DNA of 64,000 bases from Gigaspora margarita (GCA_009809945.1 WTPW01000195.1:1317-65316), one strand, 5' to 3'; shown: positions 46,288 to 57,625, counted from the first letter of the stretch. Translations and numbers: made by a program. Notes: generated from the letters alone by a model not told the origin.

Positions 46288-46965
46288 TAAACTTTGAATT
46301 TTTGATGTTTCTTCTTCTATATATTAACTTAAAATTAAATTTTTTAGGAATATAGAACAAGAGGAGAAGAAAAATTGAGCTTAAAAATCAAATTAAAATT
46401 TTGCTGATCTTGCATAAAATGAAAATATAACTTTACCAAAAGCAAATATTTTCTAATTTTAAAATGAGGAGTATATATAAATGCATGCTCTAAACAACTT
46501 TACTTAGAGATAGAAATAGGTTATCTTGTAAGAACAATGGATTATTTATATACTAAAATTAAAATTTTGGCTTTTCAATATAAAGGTTTTTTTCTAAAAT
46601 TACATGCTGAACAATTTTGCTTAAGAGCCCAAAGCAGGTTACCTAATAGAAAAAAAGTTGTATTGAAAAGCTAAAAATTTGACTTTAGTATATAAATAAT
46701 ACATTTTTCTTACAAGTTAACCTACTTCCATCCCCTAAATAAAGTTGTTTGAAGCATGATTTTACATATGCTATCATATTAAAACAGAAAATATTTGTTT
46801 TTGGTAAAGTTATATTTTCATTTTGTGCAAAATTAACAAAATTTTAATTTGATTTTTAAGCTTAAACTTCTTTTTCCCTTGTTTTATATTTCTAAAAAAT
46901 TTAATTTTAAGCAAATATATAGGGGAAGAAACATCAAAAATTCAAAGCTTATAGTAATTTTATAG
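46288..46965. repeat. Long palindrome, copy B1
   Basis: The left arm (from CTTTGAATTTTTGATGTTTC, 46288) and right arm (ending GAAACATCAAAAATTCAAAG) are inverted matches for about 310 bp each. Landmarks shared by the arms are AAAATTAAATTTTTTAG, ACAACTTTACTTAG and GAGCCCAAAGCAGG near the loop. Homologues lie at 48514-49290 and 49436-50105. Confidence 0.85.
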
Positions 46966-46987
46966 AAGAATTTATAGGACTCCAAAA

Positions 46988-47842
46988 AGGACCAGGAAAT
47001 TTTTATTATAGGTCCCCGCTATAAAAATTTCAATTATATTTTTTGCGAATCAGACTTTTTTCTAATTAAGCGAATCAGTTTTACGAACACCATTAATAAG
47101 TTGATAATAATGCGAATCATTGTTTGGTCGGATACCTTATACAATAATTATGTAATTTAAACGAGAATTACATAAATTTGCTATTATAAATATATTGAGT
47201 CTTGAATTCTGTTATTCTTATTTGTTTGCCAAACAATATAAAATAATTATATAATATAGTATGATATATGAGATAACATCACATTGGTACAGTGATAATT
47301 TTTTTGATCCGAGAATGCCGCGAAATNGCATTTTCTNAAATTGTNNTTGTACCAATGTATTGGTATTATAGTANGGTNGTCATTGATCATAAATTGTACT
47401 ATTTATGATTTTTTTTAAACCTNCTTTAATTCNCATAGTNCAANATAATATAAGTATGAATGACGTATGCATCNTGCAAAATAACAAGCATGAATGATGC
47501 AATAAAAAGAAAGTGATTTATAACATAAATAGTGTAATACTTGATCAATAGTGGCTGTGCTATAATGATATATATCATAAAAAGACTATTTAAGTCATAT
47601 AATAAATAACGATTATATAATAATGATGCGAATCAGATTGTAACTAGTACCTTTTTTGATAACCTATATATGCGAATCTATTTATAGGCGGTGACTAATT
47701 TTTCTGCAAATCATATAAAGCTGATGACTTTACAAGACTTATGATTATTCGAATCTATTTAAAGTCAGTCACATTTTCTAAATTTATAATAGTGTTTGAA
47801 TATTGTAGTGGCGGGGACCTATAATAAAGATTTCCCGGTCCT
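46988..47842. mobile_element. hAT-like non-autonomous element, 855 bp
   Basis: The ends AGGACCAGGAAATTTTTATT and, reverse-complemented, AGGACCGGGAAATCTTTATT continue as ATAGGTCCCCGC on both sides. A perfect 8-bp duplication CTCCAAAA flanks it (46980-46987, 47843-47850), diagnostic of hAT. GCGAATC words recur inside in both orientations. Scattered N at 47327-47474. No transposase is visible. Confidence 0.9.
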
Positions 47843-48017
47843 CTCCAAAATATACATAGATAGATTATTTATTATAAAATTACTAAAATAGAAAGATCTG
47901 CAGAAAAAATCTTAAAAATAAGCAAAAAATTACTAAAAATAGAGAAAATCTGTATAAAAAACCCAAACATAAGCAAACTAATACCTGATCTATTTATATA
48001 TATTTTAGGGTTCTAAT

Positions 48018-49425
48018 TTATATATAGGGGCCCAAAAAATGAAAATAATCACAAATAGGGGCCCAAATTAAAAATAATTATATCTAAGGATCTAATATTT
48101 AAAAAATATTACATATAGGGGCCCAAGTAGTAAAAATATATAAAATTACTACAGTGCAGGAATCCTTAAACCAATAACTTTTTTTAAAAGTGGCCAAATT
48201 TGAGAACAAATACTAAATTTTAATTGGTTAATATCTTAAAATTTTGTTTTGTTATTAAATTTTATTATATTTTTAAAGCTTGTTATGTTTTTTATATATA
48301 TACGGCCAAATTTTGATTTTATTAGTAATTTTAAAAGGAAATAACATCATAAAATTTTGCTATACTAAAAAATAAATTCTATAATTTTGTTCTGCTTGTT
48401 TGTTTGTTATTTTTATAGAAAATTTTTTTCTTTTAATTATATTTTTTATTTTTTTATAAAAGTTTAAAGAATTATTAGTTTTCAGTTACTGATTTAAGGA
48501 TTCCTGCACTGTATAAGCTTTGAATCCTTGACATTTCTTCCTCTATATATTAACTTAAAATTAAATTTTTTAGAATATAGAACAAAAAATTGAGCTTAAA
48601 AATCAAATTAAAATTTCACTAATTTTGTACAAAACAAAAAAGTAACTTTGCCAAAAAACAAATATTTTCTGATTTTAAGATGAGAAGCATATATAAAAGC
48701 ATGCTTTACTTAGAGCACTGCCAGGAATTAGCTGATTTGATTTTGGCCAAAATTTTGATCTCCCTCTTTTAGTCAGGTCTTCATATTAAATTTTCATTTT
48801 TTCAAACTCCCTCTCTAGAAAATCAGCCAATTTTTGGCCATCCCATTAGAGATAGAAGTAGGTTACTTTGTAAGAAAAATGTACTAAAGTCAAAACTTTA
48901 GCTTTTCAATATAAAGCTTTTTTTCTAAAATTATATGCCAAACAACTTTGCTTAAGAGCCCAAAGCAAGTTACCTAATAGAAAAAAAGTTTCATATTAAA
49001 AGCTAAAAATTTTGACTTTTGTACATAGTTAACCCATTTTTCTTACAAGGTAACCAACCTATTTCTATTCCCTAAGTAAAGTTGTTTGAAGCATGCTTTT
49101 ATATATTTTCTTATTTTAAAATGGAAAATATTTGTATTTGGTGAAGTTACATTTTCATTTTGTACAAAATTGGCAAAATTTTAATTTGATTTTTAAGCTC
49201 TTCTTCTCTTGTTCTATATTCCTGAAAAATTTAATTTTAAGTTAATATGTAGAGAAAAAAATATCAAAGATTCAAAGCTTATAGAATTTTATATGTTTTT
49301 ACTACTTGAGCCCCTATATGTAATATTTTTAAATATTAGACCCTTATATGTAATTATTTTTAATTTGGGCCCCTATTTGTAATTATTTTTATTTTTTGGG
49401 CCCTATATGTAAATTCTCTTATAAA
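48018..49425. mobile_element. Foldback element with GGGGCCC ends (A2 ... B2 ... A3)
   Basis: The left end block is 48018-48148 (TTTATATATAGGGGCCC) and the inverted right block is 49299-49425 (GGGCCCTATATGTAAATT). Inside is a long palindrome (48514-49290) homologous to 46288-46965. A 360-bp MITE (48152-48511) has inserted between the left block and the palindrome. This best-preserved copy defines the family; no coding frame. Confidence 0.8.
48152..48511. mobile_element. Tc1/mariner-type MITE, 360 bp
   Basis: Perfect 19-bp ends CAGTGCAGGAATCCTTAAA and TTTAAGGATTCCTGCACTG with TA on both sides (48150-48151, 48512-48513). CCAATAACTT follows the left end and AGTTACTGA precedes the right. Removing it restores continuity of the host element, so it is younger than its host. 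Confidence 0.92.
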
Positions 49426-49435
49426 ATTACTATAT

Positions 49436-50236
49436 GCTTTGAATCTTTGATATTTTTTTCTCTACATATTAACTTAAAATCAAAATTTTCATAAATATAG
49501 AACAAGGGGAGAAGAAAAAATTGAGCTTAAAAATCAAATTAAAATTTTATCAATTTTGCACAAAATGAAAATGTAACTTCGCCAAAAACAAATATTTTCT
49601 ATTTTAAAATAAGAAGCATATGTAAAAGCATGCTTCAAACAACTTTACTTAGGGGATGAAAGTAGGTACCTTGTAAGAAAAATGGGTTATCTATGTACTA
49701 AAGTCAAAATTTTTAGCTTTTCAATATTAAACTTTTTTTTCTATTAGGTAACCTGCTTTGGGCTCTTAAGCAAAGTTGTTTGACATATTTTAGAAAAAAA
49801 GTTTCATATTGAAAAGCTAATATTTTGACTTTAGTATATATATAACCCTTTTTTTTTACAAGGTAACCTACTTTTATCCCTAAGTAAAGTTGTTCAGAGC
49901 ATGCTTTTACATATGCTCCTCATCTTAAAATCAGAAAATATTTGTTTTTGGCAAAGTTATATTTTTGTTTTATGCAAAATTGGCAAAATTTTAATTTGAT
50001 TTTTAAGCTTAATTTTTTCTTCTCCCCTTGTTCTATATTCCCGAAAAATTTAATTTTAAGTTAATATGTAGTGGAAGAAACATCAAAAATTCAAAGCTTA
50101 TAGTAATTTTATGTTTTTACTTCTTGGGCCCCTATATGTAATATTTTTTAAATATCAGGCCCTTATATGTAATTATTTTTATTTTGGGTCCCTATTTGTA
50201 ATTATTTTCACTTTTGGGCCCCTATATGTAAATTCT
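49436..50236. mobile_element. Third copy of the foldback element (B3 palindrome plus A4 end)
   Basis: The palindrome 49436-50105 has arms starting CTTTGAATCTTTGATATTTT and ending AACATCAAAAATTCAAAG. It is followed by the inverted GGGCCC block 50112-50236. The left block is missing or shared with the neighbouring copy (49299-49425), as if the two elements were fused in tandem. The arms share TCTTCTCCCCTTGTTCTATA. Confidence 0.75.
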
Positions 50237-50296
50237 CTAAATTTTATTTGTGATTTATGCATCAAATTATCACGACAAAAAAAATATTCATGGCTT

Positions 50297-50457
50297 ATTT
50301 TGAAGCTCTTTTCGATTTAGTTGGATCGATGATTGTAATTTTTTAATTTATTTATTTATTATTTTTTTTTTGGGTTCTGTGAGTCCTGAGATTGCAGTAT
50401 GACAGTCATTTCAAATTCATGTTCATAAGCCAATCCAACTAAATTGAAAAGAACGAT
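50297..50457. mobile_element. Short TIR element, ~160 bp
   Basis: AGCTCTTTTCGATTTAGTTGG on the left pairs with CCAACTAAATTGAAAAGAAC on the right. The interior has no coding content. The target duplication is unclear. Confidence 0.6.
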
Positions 50458-51081
50458 ATAAATTATAAATGGGAAATTGAAATGCAATAATTTTTCTTAA
50501 ATTCACACAAACGAAAAAATCTTGATTATAAAAATATTTGGAATTTGAATTTATTCTTTGTTTATCGATTGAAGTAATTAAAGCCGATGAACTAGATGCT
50601 TATGATGTGATTTCTTCTATAGTCAGGAAAAAATATAGATAGTGTAAATTTCTGTTTAGAACAAAATGATTTGTAAAATGTAAACATGATTATTTTATTT
50701 GAAGCCACAAGTCATGTAAGGAATTAGCCCTGACCAATCAGATACTTTGGTGCGGACAGGACAATCGTGACAAGAGGTAATTTTATCATAAATTGATATT
50801 GATATATTCTTTTGTAGGTATCCCGTACTGAACAGCGGGCTCAGAAAAATATAAAAGATTGCATAAAATTTATGCAAATTTATGCAAATTTATGTAAATT
50901 ATATATAGAAAATGTATGAAAATACTAGAAGATAATGTTCAGCAATGAAGACCACCTCAAAAAACATATAAAACATGCTTTTAAAGGCATAAAAAATATT
51001 AGAAGCATCAATTTTTATGAATTTAATAAATAGTATGCAAATCGTATTGCTAAAGTTATTGCTAAGTTATGGCTGTAAATA
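50458..51081. other. AT-rich spacer, no gene seen
   Basis: A slightly GC-richer patch at 50705-50850 (containing GCGGACAGGACAATCGTGAC) has no frame or repeat I can name. Confidence 0.45.
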
Positions 51082-51084
51082 CTA

Positions 51085-51636
51085 CCCTATAAAAAAAGTG
51101 ATCCGGGGGTACGTGTTGGTATCGGGAATATACGAAATGGCACGGTCGGAGTGAAATGTACAGGCGGCACAGTAAAAAGTGGTACGGAAATTATGACAGG
51201 AGTTAGCACATTATTTCACGTCATACGTAATGGCACCTTCATTTCATGGAATAATACGTGCCAAAGGTGGTACGTGTTGGCTTGTTTTACGAAGAATGAA
51301 AGAACAATATACGATTTTTTTAAAAAAATTGCGATATCTTATAATTTCGCTAATGAAACTGCCCTGGTGTCTTAACAAAAAAATTCCTTACAAAATGCAT
51401 GGGCAGTTAGTTTGCTCATATTATATTGATTGTTTATATAAATTTATGTAATCTATTTGTATGTGTTTTTATTTATCACAGTGGTATAGCAAGTTAATTC
51501 ACGTTAATCCACCACAGTCAAAAATCAGTGACAATCCAAGCCTCTTACGTACAAAATACGGGTTTAATCCGTGCCACTAAAACTCGGGCCACTCAGCCGC
51601 CAACCCGTACCTTTACGGTACATTTTTCTTATAGGG
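51085..51636. mobile_element. TIR element with CCCTATAA ends, ~550 bp
   Basis: The ends CCCTATAAAAAAAGTG and, reverse-complemented, CCCTATAAGAAAAATG are followed by GGTACG/GTACCG words on both sides. CTA lies outside both ends (51082-51084, 51637-51639). The segment 51270-51375 resembles 17160-17265. The plus frames at 51151-51375 and 51230-51451 overlap each other and show no family trait. Confidence 0.7.
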
Positions 51637-51639
51637 CTA

Positions 51640-52180
51640 ATTGGGTGGTTATATAAGGCTTCTAAGTTAATACTATCAATTAATTATTATTTGTTTTTCA
51701 TAGTTTTTATTATCCTTTATTAGTTTAATCTCTTTTACTGGTTTCATCACCTTTTCCAATGACAAAACCTATAGGTTTCGTCTAATGACACTAGAAACAT
51801 CATTGTCATTGTTTATCATATTGATGATGTATGCGTTGTAAGCGAGAACGGAATAACCCTAAAATGAACTAGTTATTAACCCTAAAATGAACTAAAATGA
51901 ACCTGTTATTAACTCTTTAAAAGGATATACTTTAAGTTTGATAATTCACATTATTATTTTATTATTAAATTACCAAAAATCATTGTTATTTTAATATAAT
52001 ATATATATTTATAATTTACATTAATTATTGTTTAAGAACGTATTGAATTTTGTGTTTTTAGTAATAAAACAAAAATTTGTATTGCAAAATTAATGAATAA
52101 ATTAAAAAGGTTTAGGTACAATCCCATTCTAGATCAACTTAAATTACTATCCTATTTATTTCATTAAATCTATTTCGACC
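51640..52180. other. AT-rich spacer, no gene seen
   Basis: No supported gene or repeat. It lies downstream of the minus-strand Sel1 gene and should hold its transcript end. Confidence 0.5.
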
Positions 52181-52458
52181 GATCCCTTTTTGGTAACAAA
52201 TCCAAGGCTAAATATTCTGATAGTATCAGTAGATGTTTGATAATGAATAAATTTATATTCGTCTTTTTTGATTCAATTCCATTTCGTTAACAGTAGCTAA
52301 CGCCGAGATATGCACCAATAGCATAACCATATTAGCAAATATTTTGATAACAAATGAATCCTTACACTCTTCCTTTACAGCTATTATTACATTTTAGCAT
52401 CAATAGCTAGCATTGTTTCTTCCACTAATAAAAATAATTACTAAAATTGCATATTCAA
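52181..52458 (-). pseudogene. Decayed continuation of the Sel1 array beyond the stop
   Basis: Past the stop codon of the intact gene the minus strand still shows Sel1 remnants, e.g. CYQKGIG (about 52205-52185) and FVIKIFANM, AIGA-like stretches, broken by stops and frame shifts. At least two further 36-residue units once existed, so the present stop shortened the protein. Confidence 0.7.
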
Positions 52459-55400
52459 TTAATGTCCCATGTCTGCAAATTTTCGGTAATAGATGAGCGC
52501 TTTATTTTTATCCTTTTCAACACCAATTCCATTTTGATAACAAGTTCCAAGATTATATATTCCGTTAGCACTACCTATTTCAGCAGATTTTTGATAATAA
52601 TAAAATGCTTTATATTCGTTTTTTTCTACTCCAATTCCATTTTGATAACAATAGCCAATAGTATTCATCCCATCAGCATTCCCCATCTCGGCCGATTTTT
52701 GATAATAAATGAATGCTTTATGTTTATCCCTTTCAACGCCAATTCCATGTTGATAACAATAACCAACATTATATAATCTGCCAATATGTCCCATATTTGC
52801 AGATTTTTTATAATAACTAAATGCGTTATATTCATCTTTTTTAACGCCAATGCCATTTTGATAAAAATAGCCAACATCATTTATTCCATCGATATAATTC
52901 ATTTCGGAAGATTTTTTATAATAAGTAAATGCTTTATTTTCATCTTTTTTAATTCCAATTCCATTTTGATAACAATGACCAACACGATACATGCCGACAG
53001 CATAACCCAGATCAGCAGATTGTTGATAATAAATAAACGCCTTATGTTCATCTTTTTCAGTTCCAATTCCTTGCTGATAATGAATACCAACATTATATGC
53101 CCCTTTAGCTCTACCCATATCTGCAGATTTTTGATAATAAACATATGCCATTTGTTCATCTTTTTCAACGCCAATTCCATTTTGATAACAAACGCCAAGA
53201 TTAAATATTCCGTTAATATTTCCCATCTTTGCGGATTTTTGATAATAAGAGAACGCATTATAATAATTTTTTTTAACTCCAATTCCTTGCTGATAACAAA
53301 TGCCAAGACTATTAGTTCCGTCGGTGTGGCCCATATCAGAAGACTTTTTATAATAAGTAAATGCTTTATATTCATCTTTTTCAACTCCAATGCCATGAAG
53401 ATAACAGCTACCAAGGTTAAATGTTCCATTAGCATAACCCATTTGATCCGATATTTGGTAATAGATAAATGCCTTACGTTTATCTTTTTCAACTCCAATT
53501 CCATGAAGATAACAATGTCCAAGTTTATTTAATCCATCAGCATAGCCAATATCAGCGTTACCCATATTAGCAAACTTTTGATAATAACCAATTGCTTTAT
53601 ACTCATCTTTTTCAACACCAATTCCATGAAGATAACAATAACCAACATTATATAATCCTCTTGTGTGTCCCATTTCGGCAGACTTTTTGTAATAAATAAA
53701 TGCCTTATGTTCATCTTTCTCAACCCCAATTCCATAAAAATAGCAATAGCCAACATAATATGTTCCACTAGTATGGCCCATATTAGCAGATTTTTGGTAA
53801 TAAATAAATGCTTTACATTCATCTTTTTTAATGCCAATTCCCTTTGAATAAAAAACACCAACATTGTATGTTCCATCAACATGGCCCAAATCAGATGATT
53901 TTCGATAATAAATAAAGGCTTCATAATCATTTTTATTAGTACCATTTCCATAGTAATAACAATTAGCAAGACTGTATGCACCATCAGCATGATCCATATC
54001 TGCAGACTTTTGATAATAAATGTAAGCTTTATTGATATCTTTTTCAATACCAATTCCATTTCGATAGCAATCACCGACATTGTATGTTCCATTAATATGA
54101 CCTTTTTCTGCAGATTTTTGATAATAAATAAATGCCTTATATTCATCTTTTTCAACACAAATTCCATTTTGATAACAATAGCCAACATTATATAATCCTG
54201 TAGTATGGTTTATATCTGCAGATTTTTGATAATAGGAAAATGCTTTAGATTCATCTTTTTCAACACCAATTCCATGAAGATAACAATAACTAACGCAAAC
54301 TATTCCATCAGGATGACCCATATCCGCGGATTTTTGATAATAAATAAATGCTTTTTGTTCATCCTTTTTAACACCAATTCCTTCATCATAACAATAGCCA
54401 ACATTATAAGTTCCACAAACACTACCTAGCTCAGCGGATTTTTTGTAATAGATGAATGCCTTAAGATCATTCTTTACAACACCAATACCCCTATGGTAAC
54501 AAGCACCAACACTAAACGTTCCTTCAGCATTGCCCCTATCGGAAGACTTTTGGTAATATGTAAAAGCCAAATAATCATCTTTTTTAACACCATTTCCATT
54601 ATAATAACATTCACCAACGTTATACATTCCATCGACATGACCCATATCAGCAGACTTTTTATAATAAATAAAAGCTTTGTGACCATCTTTCTTAACACCA
54701 ATTCCATTTTGATAACAATAACCAACATTAAATGTTCCATCAGTGTGACCCATATCAGCAGATTGCTTATAATATGTGAATGCTTTCTGAACATTTTTTT
54801 TAACACCAATTCCATTTTGATAACAATAAGCAACGTTATACATTCCTTTAGCATGACCTAAATCAGCAGATTTTTGATAATAAATAAATGCTTTATTTTC
54901 ATCCTTTTCGACACCAACTCCTTCATTATAACAATAACCTACGTTATTTATTCCTCCAACATGCCCCAAAAAAGCAGATTGTTGATAATAATTAAATGCT
55001 TTGTGTTCATCTTTTTTAACACCAATCCCTCTGTCATAACAATAACCAACGTTATACATTCCATTAAAATCACCTGCATCAGCAGATTTTTTATAATAAA
55101 TAAATGCTTTATTTTCATCCTTTTCGACACCAATTCCTTTATGATAACAAACACCAATATTATGTGTTCCATTAATATTACTCATCTCAGCAGATTTTTG
55201 ATAGTAGGTGAATGCTTTATGGTCATCTTTTTTAACACCAATTCCGTAGTAATAACAATTTCCAAGGTTATATGTTCCATCAGAATGACCCATTGAAGCA
55301 GATATTTGGTAATAAATAAATGCTTTATGATCGTCTTTTTCAACTCCAGTTCCTTTTTGATAACTATGACCCCATCTATTCATTTCATCAGCGATCCCCG

Positions 55401-55485
55401 TATCAATATCATTTTGTTTTTGGCAAAGAAATCGACCATGAATGTCTGGTATTACTTTATCATTCAACATTGTTTTAATAAACAT
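52459..55485 (-). CDS. Sel1-like repeat protein, 27 tandem units
   Basis: Intronless, 1008 residues. After a 37-residue N-terminus without signal peptide or kinase domain come 27 Sel1-like units, almost all exactly 36 residues, with consensus VGYCYQNGIGVEKDEYKAFI then YYQKSADMGHxDGxYN. Sel1 units fold as paired helices and stack into a solenoid that binds partner proteins, often in ubiquitin-ligase or kinase signalling; no enzyme motif is present. Unit 17 carries a 5-residue insertion (NADIGYADG), and unit 27 ends after FADMGH. Start: the first ATG of the open frame at 55485; an undetermined base lies 8 bases upstream (55493), so a longer 5' part cannot be ruled out. Long frames on the opposite strand and in other frames are shadows of the 108-bp periodic sequence. 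DNA repeats are diverged enough to suggest an old array under selection on the protein. Confidence 0.93.
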   Translation of the reverse strand: MFIKTMLNDKVIPDIHGRFLCQKQNDIDTGIADEMNRWGHSYQKGTGVEKDDHKAFIYYQISASMGHSDGTYNLGNCYYYGIGVKKDDHKAFTYYQKSAEMSNINGTHNIGVCYHKGIGVEKDENKAFIYYKKSADAGDFNGMYNVGYCYDRGIGVKKDEHKAFNYYQQSAFLGHVGGINNVGYCYNEGVGVEKDENKAFIYYQKSADLGHAKGMYNVAYCYQNGIGVKKNVQKAFTYYKQSADMGHTDGTFNVGYCYQNGIGVKKDGHKAFIYYKKSADMGHVDGMYNVGECYYNGNGVKKDDYLAFTYYQKSSDRGNAEGTFSVGACYHRGIGVVKNDLKAFIYYKKSAELGSVCGTYNVGYCYDEGIGVKKDEQKAFIYYQKSADMGHPDGIVCVSYCYLHGIGVEKDESKAFSYYQKSADINHTTGLYNVGYCYQNGICVEKDEYKAFIYYQKSAEKGHINGTYNVGDCYRNGIGIEKDINKAYIYYQKSADMDHADGAYSLANCYYYGNGTNKNDYEAFIYYRKSSDLGHVDGTYNVGVFYSKGIGIKKDECKAFIYYQKSANMGHTSGTYYVGYCYFYGIGVEKDEHKAFIYYKKSAEMGHTRGLYNVGYCYLHGIGVEKDEYKAIGYYQKFANMGNADIGYADGLNKLGHCYLHGIGVEKDKRKAFIYYQISDQMGYANGTFNLGSCYLHGIGVEKDEYKAFTYYKKSSDMGHTDGTNSLGICYQQGIGVKKNYYNAFSYYQKSAKMGNINGIFNLGVCYQNGIGVEKDEQMAYVYYQKSADMGRAKGAYNVGIHYQQGIGTEKDEHKAFIYYQQSADLGYAVGMYRVGHCYQNGIGIKKDENKAFTYYKKSSEMNYIDGINDVGYFYQNGIGVKKDEYNAFSYYKKSANMGHIGRLYNVGYCYQHGIGVERDKHKAFIYYQKSAEMGNADGMNTIGYCYQNGIGVEKNEYKAFYYYQKSAEIGSANGIYNLGTCYQNGIGVEKDKNKALIYYRKFADMGH

Positions 55486-55493
55486 GCATAATN

Positions 55494-56105
55494 AAAAAAA
55501 AAAAGGTCGTTAATTTATTTCTAATTACAATAAACTTAAAAAAATTTAAATCAACTATCATTGAATATAAATTGGTTCGCAAATGCAGTACAGTATAGTA
55601 CATATGGCACGTTTTGTACTGTATGTACTGTACGTTCGTACGTAAAGCTTAAATAGTCCATTTACTTTTTTCCTTAAATCAATATATAATATATATTGTT
55701 ATTTAAATCGAATACAGAAATACGTCGTACTTGAAGTTACTACTTCTACCAATTTCTATAACTTTATGTAGGGTCAAATTTAATATATGCATGCATATGT
55801 ACGTACACATTATAATATTTACAGTAGTGCATAAAGTACGTAATTGACTCGTAATTGTACGTACGTACTTTGTTTCTTGCATATTCTCTAACGAAATAGA
55901 AATTATAAAACATTTCAAAAATTTTCAACAAACACAACTTGTTTTACTTATAAAAGCGAATTAAAAAAAAAAATAATAAATTTTTAAATAACCGGGAAGT
56001 ATATATTATATTATCTGTAATTTTTTTTTTGATAATCTCGAAAAACAAGAAGTCCACTTCTTTGATGAAACATTATACACAAATATAGTTCACAATTCCA
56101 AATAA
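55494..56105. other. 5' flank of the Sel1 gene with GTAC-rich patches
   Basis: GTAC/CGTACG words are dense at 55585-55645 and 55795-55870 (e.g. GTACTGTATGTACTGTACG, GTACGTACGTACTT). They look like a microsatellite. No promoter motif can be singled out. The plus frame at 56106-56378 just beyond has 90 codons but no family resemblance, and I do not call it a gene. Confidence 0.5.
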
Positions 56106-56447
56106 GTGCATTTTGAATCAAATGTAATAATGAGAATGAATTTAAACTTAATGCAAAATTATTCAACTCTAACACGAAACCTTAATTTAGTAGGTACTGC
56201 ACGTACATATAATATATGCCAGCCAAAATTAGTATATTTGATGATTGTCAAAATTGATTTGTACAAAGCAACATACATATTTGACATGAGTACATTGTTT
56301 CGTATCACGTCCTGGAAAGGATTACTATTGTTAAATGAAATGTATGTAAGATTGGTTAGTTCATTCAATAATAATTGACCTTATGGCGTTTGGGTCTACA
56401 TAATGACAAACTATGCATGTTTGTGCGTTGCTCTCCCAATGACTCGT

Positions 56448-57046
56448 TGGGTGTTCGGTCAACTATGTAAATCAAAACTATATGCAGTGCTATATAAAAA
56501 TTAATTATTAAGAATTTTTTTCGAATTTAGTGATCTGGATAGTCAGGATTATCTATCACTTTATATATATATTTTAATAGTAAAGAATGGATTTTATGTT
56601 TTTAGATGTCCAGAGCGAATCGCTTTATCCTTTTCAATTAGTTTAGCATAAATCGATTCTTAAACATGTTTATAACTAAGTTACGTTGAAATTTTTTTAA
56701 CGTTAATATTTAAATTTCAAGTAACTCTTCACAAAAATTCGGTTCTTATTGTAAACTATTCAAAGAGAGCTATTTTCTTTGTAAATAAAAATAAATTTTA
56801 ATACTAAAACATATAATTTTTTTAACGTAACTTTATTAAAACTGTACTTAAAAATTAATTTATGCTGAAATAGTTGAAAAAGTAAAGCGATTTCTCTAGA
56901 CATTTAAAAACATACAAGTCATTTACATATTAAGAACCCTGACTACTACCCTGATCACTATCCTGATCACTAGATTTGAAAAATCTTTAATATTTTCTTA
57001 TCATGGTATTGCATATAGTTTTGATTTGTATAGTTGACCGAATACT
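56448..57046. mobile_element. Palindromic TIR element, ~600 bp
   Basis: The left arm TTCGGTCAACTATGTAAATC then AAAACTATATGCA is matched by the right-hand reverse complement TTCGGTCAACTATACAAATC then AAAACTATATGCA. The interior also pairs: TAGATGTCCAGAGCGAATCG (56604) with GCGATTTCTCTAGACA (56887), and TAGCATAAATCGA with TTAATTTATGCTGA. No coding capacity. Confidence 0.8.
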
Positions 57047-57451
57047 CCAATACCTCGTATTAAATTTATACAATATTTATAAGAAAAAAGGTATTGTAAT
57101 TAATGTTTTAGCCTAGAGGAGTGTTGTCACTGGGAGGCTGGAACCCACTGGGTACGTCCAGATCCTTCCAGAGTTCAAGTGGTTCTAGTGAGAAATCCCG
57201 CTGAAACGATTTTCTCACTGGAATGTATTCATCTAATTGGCTAACCTAAATATGACTATTGGCCAATCAACTTAGTTAGTTGGCAATTAATTTTGTTCCG
57301 AAGCTATTCAATGCAAAATATTCAGTTTTTTTTTATACTAGTTCAAGATTCAGACGTAATAATTCTTCTTTGTTCATGTATCTCATAACGTTAATATAAT
57401 CTATATTTTTTTGATTTTGTAAAAAAAGGATTCTCATATTCGATTTCACTA
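57047..57451. other. Spacer with a GC-richer patch, no gene seen
   Basis: 57110-57230 is clearly less AT-rich (GGAGGCTGGAACCCACTGGG) with a small inverted pair AGTGAGAAATC and TTTTCTCACT. No frame, TIR or RNA-gene boxes were recognised. Confidence 0.4.
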
Positions 57452-57625
57452 CAGTCAACTCCCGCAATAGTCACAACCGTATTTGTCACAAGCTCGCTAT
57501 GGTCACCATAATTTTTTTACCTATCATAAACACAATATATGAATGCTTGCTCGATTTAGTCACAATTTCACAATAGGCACATAAAATGCCTAATTTTAAT
57601 CTGTGACTATTGCGGGAATTGGTTG
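57452..57625. mobile_element. Tc1/mariner-type MITE, 174 bp
   Basis: The ends CAGTCAACTCCCGCAATAGTC and, reverse-complemented, CAACCAATTCCCGCAATAGTC are flanked by TA (57450-57451, 57626-57627). TAGTCAC and GTCACAA words repeat inside. Third member of the family with 22427 and 30014. Confidence 0.88.

Noticed and set aside
51151-51451. Two overlapping frames in the 51-kb element considered as a transposase
   Set aside because: Neither has DDE, helix-turn-helix or other transposase motifs; the region is a non-coding repeat also found near 17.2 kb.
52447-55491. Many open frames on the plus strand and in other minus frames over the Sel1 gene
   Set aside because: They are shadows of the 108-bp periodic Sel1 coding sequence and show no family traits.
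56106-56378. Plus-strand open frame of 90 codons
   Set aside because: It overlaps an equally long minus frame, has no recognisable domain and lies in transposon-rich DNA; could be chance.
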